A stretch of 64,000 nt of DNA from Mya arenaria (lineage: Eukaryota > Mollusca > Bivalvia > Myida > Myidae): NCBI RefSeq assembly GCF_026914265.1, contig NC_069124.1, forward strand, positions 54,455,888-54,519,887, written 5' to 3'. The notes under the pieces are model-generated. The model was given only the letters and a program-made list of their open reading frames with translations, did not search any database and was not told where the DNA came from. This document shows positions 11,572 to 24,295 of the stretch, piece by piece; position 1 is the first letter of the stretch; each line of letters opens with the position of its first letter. The position numbers and the translations under genes are program-made.

Positions 11572-13730
11572 GTAAACAAAAGCCTTCTTGGATGTAAATA
11601 GGTAAAATTTGACTATTTCTACGTTTAATAGAATAAACTTGAAGAGACATATAGTTATGGACTTGCCCCTCACTTTTTCAAATCTTTTAGTACCTACATC
11701 GAGTACAAAAGAGTACAAGATAATCTTAGGACAACATTTAAATTAGCATGGAAACCTGAATCGACGTGAAATGACTACGACTTTACATGTGAAAGTGCAG
11801 GGCATTTAGCTGTTTCACACTGTATTTGTCCAAGAAAGTAGTTAGTTGGTAAACTCACCAAATATAAAGCGCCTTTATACATTTCATGTTATATGACAAA
11901 GTTCTTCTTCAAACAAAGCACTAGTTTTCAGTAAAATTGACGAATGTAATTTTGTACGTTGTAGTGACATGAAATAAATGAAAAAGTGCAGTGAAACCCC
12001 AAAACACCCCCACATACCAAAACCAACCCCCATTTAACCAAATGACACAGTCGTCGTCCTTTTCAGACTGAACAGACGTATATTATTATAACGACCAGCA
12101 CCAATTACCAGTTTGTTGTCGCACATAACGCAACTTTACCATTTAATAGCACCGAATAAAGATACCCCATTAAATGATTAGCCAATTTTTCTATGTTGAA
12201 TTGACGAATTGCATTTGTCTGTGAGACCACCTGGTCGGCTCTGCCAGTAAGAGCGTATGGTTTGGACATTTAATTGAGAGCATCACGCCTGAATCTTAGT
12301 GTGTCTGTCAACTTTGCAGAGATGCAGATGTAAATGTACCAGGTACGGGGGGGGGGGAGGGGCGGGTGGATATGATGGTACTGGTAACAACCTAGGATTG
12401 CTGTTAGGCTAAAAGAACATCTTATGTTTGAGCCTCCCAAATCATTGGTAAAGTACAAACTATATATGCATTTTACATTGTTTCTTTGAACAAACATATT
12501 GTGTAGTTCAAGTTCCTTCGAGAGCAGCCTATGTCTGCTAAAAGCGGATTATAATTACACCGTTATTTGTTAAAGTTTTCGCCTTTCAGAGAATGAGGAT
12601 ACATGACCACTGTGGCACGTCTTTTTCCACACAATGGTCGTTACAAAGGCACACGGTCTCTGTTTTGTTATCATCTTTAATACAGAGATTACGAAGACAT
12701 ACAGAACAATAACTGTGTTATGGAACATAAAATGTAGAATGGCACTATATTTTCAGTGAGTTTACCAACAATTTTTTTGTGAGAGTTATTGTGAGAAAAA
12801 GCAAAATGCACAGCACTTTATCAAATGAACTCGTGGTCGTTTCAGGTTGATTCAATTGTTCCTGCAAATGCAGCTATTGACCTAAAATGAGTTTGTTCTC
12901 ATAATAGTCAAAAACCTACATTTTTACATCCAAGATGGCGGCTTTGTGTTTAAATTTTAATTGTTGAGTCAGGTCTATTACCTGCCCATAGTCAAGCACG
13001 TTCTAGATGATCCGATTCTGAGTTTTGCCCAGAACTAGAACATTTAACAAAACACATATCCAATCATATGCGACACTTCATTCGACGGTATTTAAATCTT
13101 GCTCTTATTAAAACTCAGAAAAACATTCCAACAGACCACATTCAGCGCTTTCCCCCATTAAGAACTCAGCTAGTTGGCACCACAACGGAAGAAGCGTTGG
13201 CGCATTTTTAACGCATAACATAATGTTGTAGTTCCAATGATTCATCAGGATATCAAAACCCGAGCTGACATTCAATGTTAAGCACACTTTTCATGGAAAA
13301 AGATACTTGAATAATGTAGGGTTTCCCTTCAAATGAATACGAATGTTAGATCCATTTTTCCACTCATTTATCTTACGGCAGACAACAATCGGTTATAAAA
13401 GCCATTTTTTCAACTTTAAACATGGTTTATAGAAGAGAAAAGTATACAGTATGAAATAAAAGTATACACATATACGTTATTAACGTATTTGTATTTACTT
13501 TTTAAAGCATAAAAAACACTACTTCAAATAAGTATAAACATCAACTTGATGAATAAGTGAACGTTACGGTTTAACAGATAAGCCGGATTATTTTCAAACA
13601 TATAAGTATGCAAGTGTTCCACAAACAGGTCACGATTCTGATGTTATATTGTATCCTTGTATTATGGTCTTCTACTAAATAAAGCAAATCAGAGCTCTCT
13701 TGCGCCCTCCCGTTTCGGATTAGACTAGAC

Positions 13731-13790
13731 GATTGGGGATCGAACCCGGGGCATGCAAAGCTAACGCTCTACCACTGAGCCTAATCCCCC
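13731..13790 (-). pseudogene. Degraded tRNA-Ala
   Basis: The Ala D-arm (GGCTCAGTGGTAGAGCG), the TTTGCAT anticodon loop and the B box (GGGTTCGATCCCC) remain. About seven bases are missing after the anticodon loop and the acceptor sequence is changed. It stands alone at the left edge of the main array, in block copy 2. Confidence 0.75.
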
Positions 13791-13989
13791 ATATATTTCA
13801 CTAACGAAAACAATTTTTCAAATAAACTTATATCGGTTTACTCCAGTTATGAATTTAATATTACGGAACGTGACAGGTGTCGAGCGTTTTTCAACAAATA
13901 AACCTGATTTTGTTTTCATACATTTATTATTGCAAATTATCCACAAACCTGTCAATCTAGAGTTCTCTTGCACCCTCCCGTATTGATTG

Positions 13990-14014
<25 letters not shown>
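13990..14014. repeat. (TA)n dinucleotide repeat
   Basis: A short pure AT alternation inside the tRNA spacer. The early units at 6.1-7.2 kb have a non-repetitive GTGCATATTTATATTG at the equivalent place. Confidence 0.9.
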
Positions 14015-14020
<6 letters not shown>

Positions 14021-14148
14021 TGTGAAAAGATCGGAATACTAAAACAAACAATGATTAACAAATTGAACGCAAACATTTTACTCGATCTTTATATAATTTT
14101 CTTTTATCACTGACTCGCTTGATTATGCAAAGAAAGAAGTAAAAATAA

Positions 14149-14221
14149 TGGTTCCGCTGGGTCTCGAACCCAGGACCTCTCGCGTGTGAAGCGAGCGTGA
14201 TAACAACTACACTACGGAACC
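14149..14221 (-). tRNA. tRNA-Val(CAC), D-loop variant
   Basis: Full length with a CAC anticodon. The conserved GG of the D-loop reads TG, and the T-loop has a substitution before the CCAG strand. Both could weaken the tertiary fold, so function is uncertain. Confidence 0.7.
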
Positions 14222-14291
14222 GCCGATTGGTCGTTTTATGTTTAAAAAAATATATTATTTAAGCAAACGATGTTTATCAAATAAAATTATA

Positions 14292-14363
14292 TGGAGATGC
14301 CGGGGATCGAACCCGGGGCCTTTCACATGCAAAGCGAACGCTCTACCACTGAGCCACATCCCC
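14292..14363 (-). tRNA. tRNA-Ala(TGC)
   Basis: Consensus sequence with an intact T-arm and TGC anticodon; the 5' flank (TTCACGTATGATAACATC on the plus strand) is typical of the main array. Confidence 0.93.
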
Positions 14364-15229
14364 AATATACTTCACGTATGATAACATCTTTTCCGATTAA
14401 CTTGTACGTGTTTATTTCATTTATGGTTTTGAGACACTTTATTCCCCGCTTTTTCAATTTTTCTCGTGTAAAACTCAGATAAAAAGATACCAACAGACCA
14501 TAGTCACAGCTCTTCTCCATTTCCAACTAATTGTCACCACAACGGAAGACGCATTGGAGTATTTTTAACGAATAACAGATTATTGTAGCTCCAATGATTC
14601 CTCAGGATATCAAAATCGGGGCCGCCGTTTACTGTTGAGAACACTGTTTTATAAAAGAAAAATACTTTAAAATGTAGGGTTTGTCTTCAAATACAAGTAT
14701 ATACAAAAGTTAAATCCGTTTTCCACTCATTTATCAAACGGCAGACAACAATCGGTAATAAAAGCTCTGTTTTCAACTTAAAACATGGTTTATAGTAGAG
14801 AAAAGTAAATCGTATCAAATATAGTATATACAATACGTTTAGCATTAAAAAACAAGTATACTTTCAAATAGTTATAAACATCAACTTGATGAATAAGTGA
14901 ACGTTACGGTTTAACAGATAAGCCGGATAATTTTCAAACATATTGTTATGCAAGTGCTCCACAAACAAGTCACGATTCTGATGTCAGGTTGTTTCCTAGT
15001 CTTCTGGCCGCCTATTACTCAATAAAGCAAACCAAAGCTCTCTTGCGTCCTCCCGTTTCGGACTGAACTTTGTGCATATATTGTGAAAAGATCGGTACTC
15101 TAAAAAACATACAATGATTTGTTTTAACACATTCACAGCAAACATTTTACTCGATTTGATTACAATATTCTTATATGACTGACTAGTCAATCGTTCGATT
15201 AGGTAAAGAAATCAGTAAAATATGAAGAA

Positions 15230-15302
15230 TGGTTCCGCTGGGGCTCGAACCAAGGACCTCTCGCGTGTGAAGCGAGCGTGATAACCACTACACTACGGAA
15301 CC
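15230..15302 (-). tRNA. tRNA-Val(CAC), T-stem variant
   Basis: One substitution makes the 5' T-stem CTTGG in place of CTGGG, leaving one mismatch with CCCAG. Everything else matches the consensus. Confidence 0.8.
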
Positions 15303-15368
15303 GATGATTTGGTATTTTATGCTTCTGCATATAATTAAAGCAAACGGTGTTAATCAAATAAAAGTATA

Positions 15369-15440
15369 TGGAGATGCCGGGGATCGAACCCGGGGCCTTT
15401 CACATGCAAAGCGAACGCTCTACCACTGAGCCACATCCCC
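15369..15440 (-). tRNA. tRNA-Ala(TGC)
   Basis: Consensus copy; anticodon TGC, all stems paired. Confidence 0.93.
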
Positions 15441-16302
15441 CTTATACTCACGTATGATAACATCTTTTCCGATTAACTTGGACGTGTTTATTTCATTTAT
15501 GGTTTTGAGACACTTTATTCCCCGCTTTTTCAATTTTTCTCGTGTAAAACTCAGAAAAAAGATACCAACAGACCATAGTCACAGCATTTCTCCATTTCCA
15601 ACTAATTGTCACAACAACGGAAGACGCGTTTGGGTATTTTTAACGAATAACAGAATGTTGTAGCTCCAATGATTCCTCAGGATATCAAAATCGGGGCCGC
15701 CGTTTACTGTTGAGAACACTGTTTTATTAAAGAAAAATACTTTAAAATGTAGGATTTGTCTTCAAATACATGTATATACAAAAGTTAAATCCGTTTTCCA
15801 CTCATTTATCTTACGGCAGACAACAATCGGTAATAAAAGCTCTGTTTTCAACTTAAAACATGGTTTATAGTAGAGAAAAGTAAACCGTATCAAATATAGT
15901 ATACACAATACGTTTAGCATTAAAAACAAGCATACTTCAAATAGTTATAAACATCAACTTGAAAAATAAGTGAACGTTACGGTTTAACAGATAAGCCGGA
16001 TAATTTTCAAACATATTGTTATGCAAGTGCTCCACAAACAAGTCACGATTCTGATGTCAGGTTGTTTCCTAGTCTTCTGGCCGCCTATTACTCAATAAAG
16101 CAAACCAAAGCTCTCTTGCGTCCTCCCGTTTCGGACTGAACTTTGTGCATATATTGTGAAAAGATCGGTACTCTAAAAAATATACAATGATTTGTTTTAA
16201 CACATTCACAGCAAACATTTTACTCGATTTGATTACAATATTCTTATATGACTGACTAGTCAATCGTTTGATTAGGTAAAGAAATCAGTAAAATATGAAG
16301 AA

Positions 16303-16375
16303 TGGTTCCGCTGGGGCTCGAACCCAGGACCTCTCGCGTGTGAAGCGAGCGTGATAACCACTACACTACGGAACC
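16303..16375 (-). tRNA. tRNA-Val(CAC)
   Basis: Consensus copy with an intact B box. It lies exactly 1,073 bp from the copies on either side. Confidence 0.94.
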
Positions 16376-16441
16376 GATGATTTGGTATTTTATGCTTCTG
16401 CATATAATTAAAGCAAACGGTGTTAATCAAATAAAATTATA

Positions 16442-16513
16442 TGGAGATGCCGGGGATCGAACCCGGGGCCTTTCACATGCAAAGCGAACGCTCTACCACT
16501 GAGCCACATCCCC
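16442..16513 (-). tRNA. tRNA-Ala(TGC)
   Basis: Consensus copy. From here to the next unit the 5' flank changes slightly (TTATGCTTCACGTATGATTAC), a variant shared only with the 17515 copy. Confidence 0.93.
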
Positions 16514-17375
16514 CTTATGCTTCACGTATGATTACATATTTTCGTATTAACTTGGACGTGTTTATTTCATTTATTGTTTAGAGACAGTTTATTCCCGCTT
16601 TTTAAATTTTCCTCGTGTAAAACTCAGAAAAAAGATACCAACAGACCATAGTCACAGCATTTCTCCATTTCCAACTAATTGTCACCACAACGGAAGACGC
16701 GTTTGGGTATTTTTAACGAGTAACAGAATGTTGTAGCTCCAATGATTCCTCAGGATATCAAAATCGGGGCCGCCGTTAACTGTTGAGAACACTGTTTTAT
16801 AAAAGAAAAATACTTTAAAATGTAGGGTTTGTCTTCAAATACATGTATATACAAAAGTTAAATCCGTTTTCCACTCATTTATCTTACGGCAGACAACAAT
16901 CGGTAATAAAAGCTCTGTTTTCAACTTAAAACATGGTTTATAGTAGAGAAAAGTAAACCGTATCAAATATAGTATACACAATACGTTTAGCATTAAAAAC
17001 AAGCATACTTCAAATAGTTATAAACATCAACTTGAAAAATAAGTGAACGTTACGGTTTAACAGATAAGCCGGACAATTTTCAAACATATTGTTATGCAAG
17101 TGCTCCACAAACAAGTCACGATTCTGATGTCATGTTGTTTCCTAGTCTTCTGGCCGCCTATTACTCAATAAAGCAAACCAAAGCTCTCTTGCGTCCTCCC
17201 GTTTCGGACTGAACTTTGTGCATATATTGTGAAAAGATCGGTACTCTAAAAAATATACAATGATTTGTTTTAACACATTCACAGCAAACATTTTACTCGA
17301 TTTGATTACAATATTCTTATATGACTGACTAGTCAATCGTTTGATTAGGTAAAGAAATCAGTAAAATATGAAGAA

Positions 17376-17448
17376 TGGTTCCGCTGGGGCTCGAACCCAG
17401 GACCTCTCGCGTGTGAAGCGAGCGTGATAACTACTACACTACGGAACC
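17376..17448 (-). tRNA. tRNA-Val(CAC), D-loop variant
   Basis: Consensus except for one D-loop change that turns the conserved GG into AG. The CAC anticodon and the T-arm are intact. Confidence 0.8.
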
Positions 17449-17514
17449 GATGATTTGGTATTTTATGCTTCAGCATATAATTAAAGCAAACGGTGTTAAT
17501 CAAATAAAATTATA

Positions 17515-17586
17515 TGGAGATGCCGGGGATCGAACCCGGGGCCTTTCACATGCAAAGCGAACGCTCTACCACTGAGCCACATCCCC
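17515..17586 (-). tRNA. tRNA-Ala(TGC)
   Basis: Consensus copy; the last one before the 3.5 kb tandem duplication begins. Confidence 0.93.
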
Positions 17587-18435
17587 CTTATGCTTCACGT
17601 ATGATTACATATTTTCCTATTAACTTGGACGTGTTTATTTCATTTATTGTTTAGAGACACTTTATTCCCGCTTTTTAAATTTTTCTCGTGTAAAACTCAG
17701 AAAAAAGATACCAACAGACCATAGTCACAGCATTTCTCCATTTCCAACTAATTGTCACCACAACGGAAGACGCGTTTGGGTATTTTTAACGAGTAACAGA
17801 ATGTTGTAGCTCCAATGATTCCTCAGGATATCAAAATCGGGGCCGCCGTTTACTGTTGAGAACACTGTTTTATAAAAGAAAAATACTTTAAAATGTAGGG
17901 TTTGTCTTCAAATACATGTATATACAAAAGTTAAATACGTTTTTCACTCATTTATCTTATGGCAGACAACAATCGGTAATAAAAACTCTGTTTCAACTTA
18001 AAACATGGTTTATAGTAGAGAAAAGTAAACCGTATCAAATATAGTATACACAATACGTTTAGCATTAAAAAAAACATACTTCAAATAGTTATAAACATCA
18101 ACTTGATGAAGAAGTTAACAGATAAGCCGGATAATTTACAAACATATTGTTATGCAAGTGTTCCACAAACAAGTCACCATTCTGATGTTAGGTTGTTTTC
18201 TAGTCTTGTGGCCTATCACTCATTAAAGCAATCCAAAGCTCTCTTGCGCCCTCCCGTTTCGGACAGAACTTTGTGCATATATTGTGAAAAGATCGGTACT
18301 CTTAAAAAACATACAATGATTTGTTTTAACACATTCACACCAAACATTTTACTCAATTTTATTACAATATTCTTATATGACTGACTAGGCAATCGTTTGA
18401 TTAAATCAGTAAAGAAATCAGTAAAACATGAAGAA

Positions 18436-18508
18436 TGGTTCCGCTGGGGCTCGAACCCAGGACCTCTCGCGTGTGAAGCGAGCGTGATAACCACTACACT
18501 ACGGAACC
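18436..18508 (-). tRNA. tRNA-Val(CAC)
   Basis: Consensus copy. The 3' flank carries a tandem AAATCAGTAAAGAAATCAGT variant found only here and at 21972. Confidence 0.94.
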
Positions 18509-18574
18509 GATGACTTTGTTTTTTATGCTTCTGCATATAATTAAAGCAAACGGTGTTAATCAAATAAAATTATA

Positions 18575-18646
18575 TGGAGATGCCTGGGATCGAACCTGAG
18601 GCCTTTCACATGCAAAGCGAACGCTCTACCACTGAGCCACATCCCC
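18575..18646 (-). tRNA. tRNA-Ala(TGC), T-arm variant
   Basis: Carries the same T-stem TCAGG/CCAGG as the copy at 6292, 12 kb away in the early cluster. Confidence 0.75.
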
Positions 18647-19503
18647 TTATACTTCACGTATGATATCATCTTTTCCGATTAACTTGTACGTGTTTATTTC
18701 ATTAATGGTTTTGAGACACTTTATTCCCCGCTTTTTAATTTTTTCTCGTGTAAAACTCAGATAAAAAGATACCAACAGACCATAGTCACAGCTCTTCTCC
18801 ATTTCCAACTAATTGTCACCACAACGGAAGACGCGTTTGGGTATTTTTAACGAATAACAGAATGTTGTAGCTCCAATGATTCCTCAGGATATCAAAATCG
18901 GGGCCGCCGTTTACTGTTGAGAACACTGTTTTATAAAAGAAAAATACTTTAAAATGTAGGGTTTGTCTTCAAATACATGTATATACAAAAGTTAAATCCG
19001 TTTTCCACTCATTTATCTTATGACAGACAACAATCGGTAATAAAAGCTCTGTTTTCAACTTAAAACATGGTTTATAGTAGAGAAAAGTAAACCGTAACAA
19101 ATATAGTATACACAATACGTTTAGCATAAAAAAGCATACTTCAAATAATTATAAACATCAACTTGATGAAGAAGTGAACGGTACGGTTGAAAAGATTAGC
19201 TGGATAATTTTCAAACATATTGTTATGCAAGTGTTCCACAAACAAGTCACGATTCTGATGTCAGGTTGTTTCCTAGTCTTCTAGCCTATTACTCAGTAAA
19301 GCAATCCAAAGCTCTCTTGCGCCCTCCCGTTTCGGACTGAACTTTGTGCATAAATTGTGAAAAGATCGATACTCTAAAAAATATACAATGATTTGTTTTA
19401 ACACATTCACAGCAAACATTTTACTCAATTTTATTACAATATTCTTATATGACTGACTAGTCAATCGTTTGATTAGGTAAAGAAATCAGTAAAATATGGA
19501 GAC

Positions 19504-19576
19504 TGGTTCCGCTGGGGCTCGAACCAAGGACCTCTCATGTGTGAAGCGAGCGTGATAACAACTACACTTCGGAACT
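19504..19576 (-). pseudogene. Diverged tRNA-Val(CAC)
   Basis: The CAC anticodon loop is kept. The first acceptor base is A in place of G, with further mismatches in the acceptor, anticodon stem (CTCGC/ATGAG) and T-stem (CTTGG/CCCAG), and a TG in the D-loop. At least five changes from the consensus suggest a decaying copy. Confidence 0.8.
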
Positions 19577-19642
19577 GATGACTTGGTTTTTTATGCTTCT
19601 GCATATAATTAAAGCAAACGGTGTTAATCAAATAAAATTATA

Positions 19643-19714
19643 TGGAGATGCCGGGGATCGAACCCGGGGCCTTTCACATGCAAAGCGAACGCTCTACCAC
19701 TGAGCCACATCCCC
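19643..19714 (-). tRNA. tRNA-Ala(TGC)
   Basis: Consensus copy beside a decayed Val partner, so the two genes of a unit decay independently. Confidence 0.93.
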
Positions 19715-20548
19715 CTTATACTTCACGTATGATAACATCTTTTACAATTAACTTGTACGTGTTTATTTCATTTATGGTTTTGAGACACTTTATCCCCGCT
19801 TTTTCAATTTTTCTCGTGTAAAACTCAGAAAAAAGATACCAACAGACCATAGTAACAGCTCTTCTCCATTTCCAACTTATTGTCACCACAACGGAAGACG
19901 CGTTGGGGTATTTTTAACGAATAACAGAATGTTGTAGCTCCAATGATTCCTCAGGATATCAAAATCGGGGCCGCCGTTTACTGTTGAGAACACTGTTTTA
20001 TAAAAGAAAAATACTTTAAAATGTAGGGTTTCTCTTCAAATACATGTATATACAAAAGTTAAATCCGTTTTCCACTCATTTATCTTATGGCAGACAAAAA
20101 TCGGTAATAAAAGCTCTGTTTTCAACTTAAAACATGGTTTATAGTAGAGAAAAGTAAACCGTATCAAATATAGTATACACAACACGTTTAGCATAAAAAA
20201 AGCATACTTCAAATAGTTATAAACATCAACTTGATAAAGAAGTTAACAGATAAGCCGGATAATTTTCAAACATATTGTTATGCAAGTGTTCCACAAACAA
20301 GTCACGATTCTGATGTCAGGTTGTTTCCTAGTCTTCTGGCCTATTACTCAATAAAGCAAACCAAAGCTCTCTCGTTTCGGACTGAACTTTGTGCATATAT
20401 TGTGAAAAGATCGGTACTCTAAAAAACATACAATGATTTGTTTTAACACATTCACACCAAACATTTTACTCGATTTGATTACAATATTCTTATATGACTG
20501 ACTAGTCAATCGTTTGATTAGGTAAAGAAATCAGTAAAATATGAAGAA

Positions 20549-20621
20549 TGGTTCCGCTGGGGCTCGAACCCAGGACCTCTCGCGTGTGAAGCGAGCGTGA
20601 TAACCACTACACTACGGAACC
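20549..20621 (-). tRNA. tRNA-Val(CAC)
   Basis: Consensus copy. Confidence 0.94.
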
Positions 20622-20687
20622 GATGATTTGGTATTTTATGCTTCAGCATATAATTAAAGCAAACGGTGTTAATCAAATAAAATTATA

Positions 20688-20759
20688 TGGAGATGCCGGT
20701 GATCGAACCCGGGGCCTTTCACATGCAAAGCGAACGCTCTACCACTGAGCCACATCCCC
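20688..20759 (-). tRNA. tRNA-Ala(TGC), B-box variant
   Basis: The 3' T-stem begins ACCGG in place of CCCGG. The base that would pair with G53 is lost and the B box becomes GGTTCGATCAC. C61 is close to invariant in tRNA, so transcription or folding may suffer. Confidence 0.7.
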
Positions 20760-21971
20760 CTATACTTCACGTCTGATAACATCTTTTCCGATTAACTTGG
20801 ACGTGTTTATTTCATTTATGGTTTTGAGACACTTTATTCCCCGCTTTTTCAATATTGCTCGTGTAAAACTCAGATAAAAAGATACCAACAGACAATATTC
20901 ACAGCTCTTCTCCATTTCCAACTAATTGTCACCACAACGGAAGACGCGTTGGAGTATTTTTAACGAATAACAGAATGTTGTAGCTCCAATGATTCCTCAG
21001 GATATCAAAATCGGGGCCGCCGTTTACTGTTGAGAACACTGTTTTATAAAAGAAAAAATACTTTAAAATGTAGGGTTTCTCTTCAAATACATGTATATAC
21101 AAAAGTTAAATCCGTTTTCCACTCATTTATCTTATGGCAGACAACAATCGGTAATAAAAGCACTGTTTTCAACTTAAAACATGGTTAATAGTAGAGAAAA
21201 GTAAACCGTATCAAATATAGTATACACAATACGTTTAGTATTGAAACGAACAGACAATAGTCACAGCTCTTCTCCATTTCCAACTAATTGTCACCACAAC
21301 GGAAGACACGTTGGAGTATTTTTAACGAATAACAGAATGTTGTAGCTCCAATGATTCCTCAGGATATCAAAATCGGGGCCGCCGTTTACTGTTGAGAACA
21401 CTGTTTTATAAAAGAAAAATACTTTAAAATGTAGGGTTTCTCTTCAAATACATGTATATACAAAAGTTAAATACGTTTTTCACTCATTTATCTTATGGCA
21501 GACAACAATCGGTAATAAAAACTCTGTTTCAACTTAAAACATGGTTTATAGTAGAGAAAAGTAAACCGTATCAAATATAGTATACACAATACGTTTAGCA
21601 TTAAAAAAAACATACTTCAAATAGTTATAAACATCAACTTGATGAAGAAGTTAACAGATAAGCCGGATAATTTACAAACATATTGTTATGCAAGTGTTCC
21701 ACAAACAAGTCACCATTCTGATGTTAGGTTGTTTTCTAGTCTTGTGGCCTATCACTCATTAAAGCAATCCAAAGCTCTCTTGCGCCCTCCCGTTTCGGAC
21801 AGAACTTTGTGCATATATTGTGAAAAGATCGGTACTCTTAAAAAACATACAATGATTTGTTTTAACACATTCACACCAAACATTTTACTCAATTTTATTA
21901 CAATATTCTTATATGACTGACTAGGCAATCGTTTGATTAAATCAGTAAAGAAATCAGTAAAACATGAAGAA

Positions 21972-22044
21972 TGGTTCCGCTGGGGCTCGAACCCAGGACC
22001 TCTCGCGTGTGAAGCGAGCGTGATAACCACTACACTACGGAACC
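21972..22044 (-). tRNA. tRNA-Val(CAC)
   Basis: Duplicate of the 18436 gene (+3,536 bp); consensus sequence. Confidence 0.93.
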
Positions 22045-22110
22045 GATGACTTTGTTTTTTATGCTTCTGCATATAATTAAAGCAAACGGTGTTAATCAAA
22101 TAAAATTATA

Positions 22111-22182
22111 TGGAGATGCCTGGGATCGAACCTGAGGCCTTTCACATGCAAAGCGAACGCTCTACCACTGAGCCACATCCCC
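22111..22182 (-). tRNA. tRNA-Ala(TGC), T-arm variant
   Basis: Duplicate of the 18575 gene, with the same T-stem variant. Confidence 0.75.
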
Positions 22183-23039
22183 TTATACTTCACGTATGAT
22201 ATCATCTTTTCCGATTAACTTGTACGTGTTTATTTCATTAATGGTTTTGAGACACTTTATTCCCCGCTTTTTAATTTTTTCTCGTGTAAAACTCAGATAA
22301 AAAGATACCAACAGACCATAGTCACAGCTCTTCTCCATTTCCAACTAATTGTCACCACAACGGAAGACGCGTTTGGGTATTTTTAACGAATAACAGAATG
22401 TTGTAGCTCCAATGATTCCTCAGGATATCAAAATCGGGGCCGCCGTTTACTGTTGAGAACACTGTTTTATAAAAGAAAAATACTTTAAAATGTAGGGTTT
22501 GTCTTCAAATACATGTATATACAAAAGTTAAATCCGTTTTCCACTCATTTATCTTATGACAGACAACAATCGGTAATAAAAGCTCTGTTTTCAACTTAAA
22601 ACATGGTTTATAGTAGAGAAAAGTAAACCGTAACAAATATAGTATACACAATACGTTTAGCATAAAAAAGCATACTTCAAATAATTATAAACATCAACTT
22701 GATGAAGAAGTGAACGGTACGGTTGAAAAGATTAGCTGGATAATTTTCAAACATATTGTTATGCAAGTGTTCCACAAACAAGTCACGATTCTGATGTCAG
22801 GTTGTTTCCTAGTCTTCTAGCCTATTACTCAGTAAAGCAATCCAAAGCTCTCTTGCGCCCTCCCGTTTCGGACTGAACTTTGTGCATAAATTGTGAAAAG
22901 ATCGATACTCTAAAAAATATACAATGATTTGTTTTAACACATTCACAGCAAACATTTTACTCAATTTTATTACAATATTCTTATATGACTGACTAGTCAA
23001 TCGTTTGATTAGGTAAAGAAATCAGTAAAATATGGAGAC

Positions 23040-23112
23040 TGGTTCCGCTGGGGCTCGAACCAAGGACCTCTCATGTGTGAAGCGAGCGTGATAACAACTA
23101 CACTTCGGAACT
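23040..23112 (-). pseudogene. Diverged tRNA-Val(CAC)
   Basis: Duplicate of the decayed 19504 copy, sharing its changes. Confidence 0.8.
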
Positions 23113-23178
23113 GATGACTTGGTTTTTTATGCTTCTGCATATAATTAAAGCAAACGGTGTTAATCAAATAAAATTATA

Positions 23179-23250
23179 TGGAGATGCCGGGGATCGAACC
23201 CGGGGCCTTTCACATGCAAAGCGAACGCTCTACCACTGAGCCACATCCCC
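23179..23250 (-). tRNA. tRNA-Ala(TGC)
   Basis: Duplicate of the 19643 gene; consensus sequence. Confidence 0.93.
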
Positions 23251-24084
23251 CTTATACTTCACGTATGATAACATCTTTTACAATTAACTTGTACGTGTTT
23301 ATTTCATTTATGGTTTTGAGACACTTTATCCCCGCTTTTTCAATTTTTCTCGTGTAAAACTCAGAAAAAAGATACCAACAGACCATAGTAACAGCTCTTC
23401 TCCATTTCCAACTTATTGTCACCACAACGGAAGACGCGTTGGGGTATTTTTAACGAATAACAGAATGTTGTAGCTCCAATGATTCCTCAGGATATCAAAA
23501 TCGGGGCCGCCGTTTACTGTTGAGAACACTGTTTTATAAAAGAAAAATACTTTAAAATGTAGGGTTTCTCTTCAAATACATGTATATACAAAAGTTAAAT
23601 CCGTTTTCCACTCATTTATCTTATGGCAGACAAAAATCGGTAATAAAAGCTCTGTTTTCAACTTAAAACATGGTTTATAGTAGAGAAAAGTAAACCGTAT
23701 CAAATATAGTATACACAACACGTTTAGCATAAAAAAAGCATACTTCAAATAGTTATAAACATCAACTTGATAAAGAAGTTAACAGATAAGCCGGATAATT
23801 TTCAAACATATTGTTATGCAAGTGTTCCACAAACAAGTCACGATTCTGATGTCAGGTTGTTTCCTAGTCTTCTGGCCTATTACTCAATAAAGCAAACCAA
23901 AGCTCTCTCGTTTCGGACTGAACTTTGTGCATATATTGTGAAAAGATCGGTACTCTAAAAAACATACAATGATTTGTTTTAACACATTCACACCAAACAT
24001 TTTACTCGATTTGATTACAATATTCTTATATGACTGACTAGTCAATCGTTTGATTAGGTAAAGAAATCAGTAAAATATGAAGAA

Positions 24085-24157
24085 TGGTTCCGCTGGGGCT
24101 CGAACCCAGGACCTCTCGCGTGTGAAGCGAGCGTGATAACCACTACACTACGGAACC
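24085..24157 (-). tRNA. tRNA-Val(CAC)
   Basis: Duplicate of the 20549 gene; consensus sequence. Confidence 0.93.
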
Positions 24158-24223
24158 GATGATTTGGTATTTTATGCTTCAGCATATAATTAAAGCAAAC
24201 GGTGTTAATCAAATAAAATTATA

Positions 24224-24295
24224 TGGAGATGCCGGTGATCGAACCCGGGGCCTTTCACATGCAAAGCGAACGCTCTACCACTGAGCCACATCCCC
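24224..24295 (-). tRNA. tRNA-Ala(TGC), B-box variant
   Basis: Duplicate of the 20688 gene, with the same C61 change. Confidence 0.7.

Larger units (their letters stand above)
8093..13700. repeat. Block duplication, copy 2
   Basis: This is the second copy of the 1-6.1 kb segment: 8093-8809 matches 1-730, 11124-12600 matches about 735-2530, and 12601-13700 matches 4924-6000. It lacks the 2532-4923 insertion and carries the 8810-11123 element instead. No host gene is visible apart from tRNA relics. Confidence 0.8.

Noticed and set aside
11383-11718. 111-residue Asn-rich frame and Tyr/Cys-rich shadows
   Set aside because: Same cause: the (ATT)n/(GTT)n tract at 11421-11571.
14996-23000. Repeated 63-64-residue minus frames (MTSQSYKNIVIKSSKMFAVN type) and a 115-residue pair
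   Set aside because: These frames lie in the tRNA spacer or cross the Val gene. They vary as the spacer does and show no domain or splice support.
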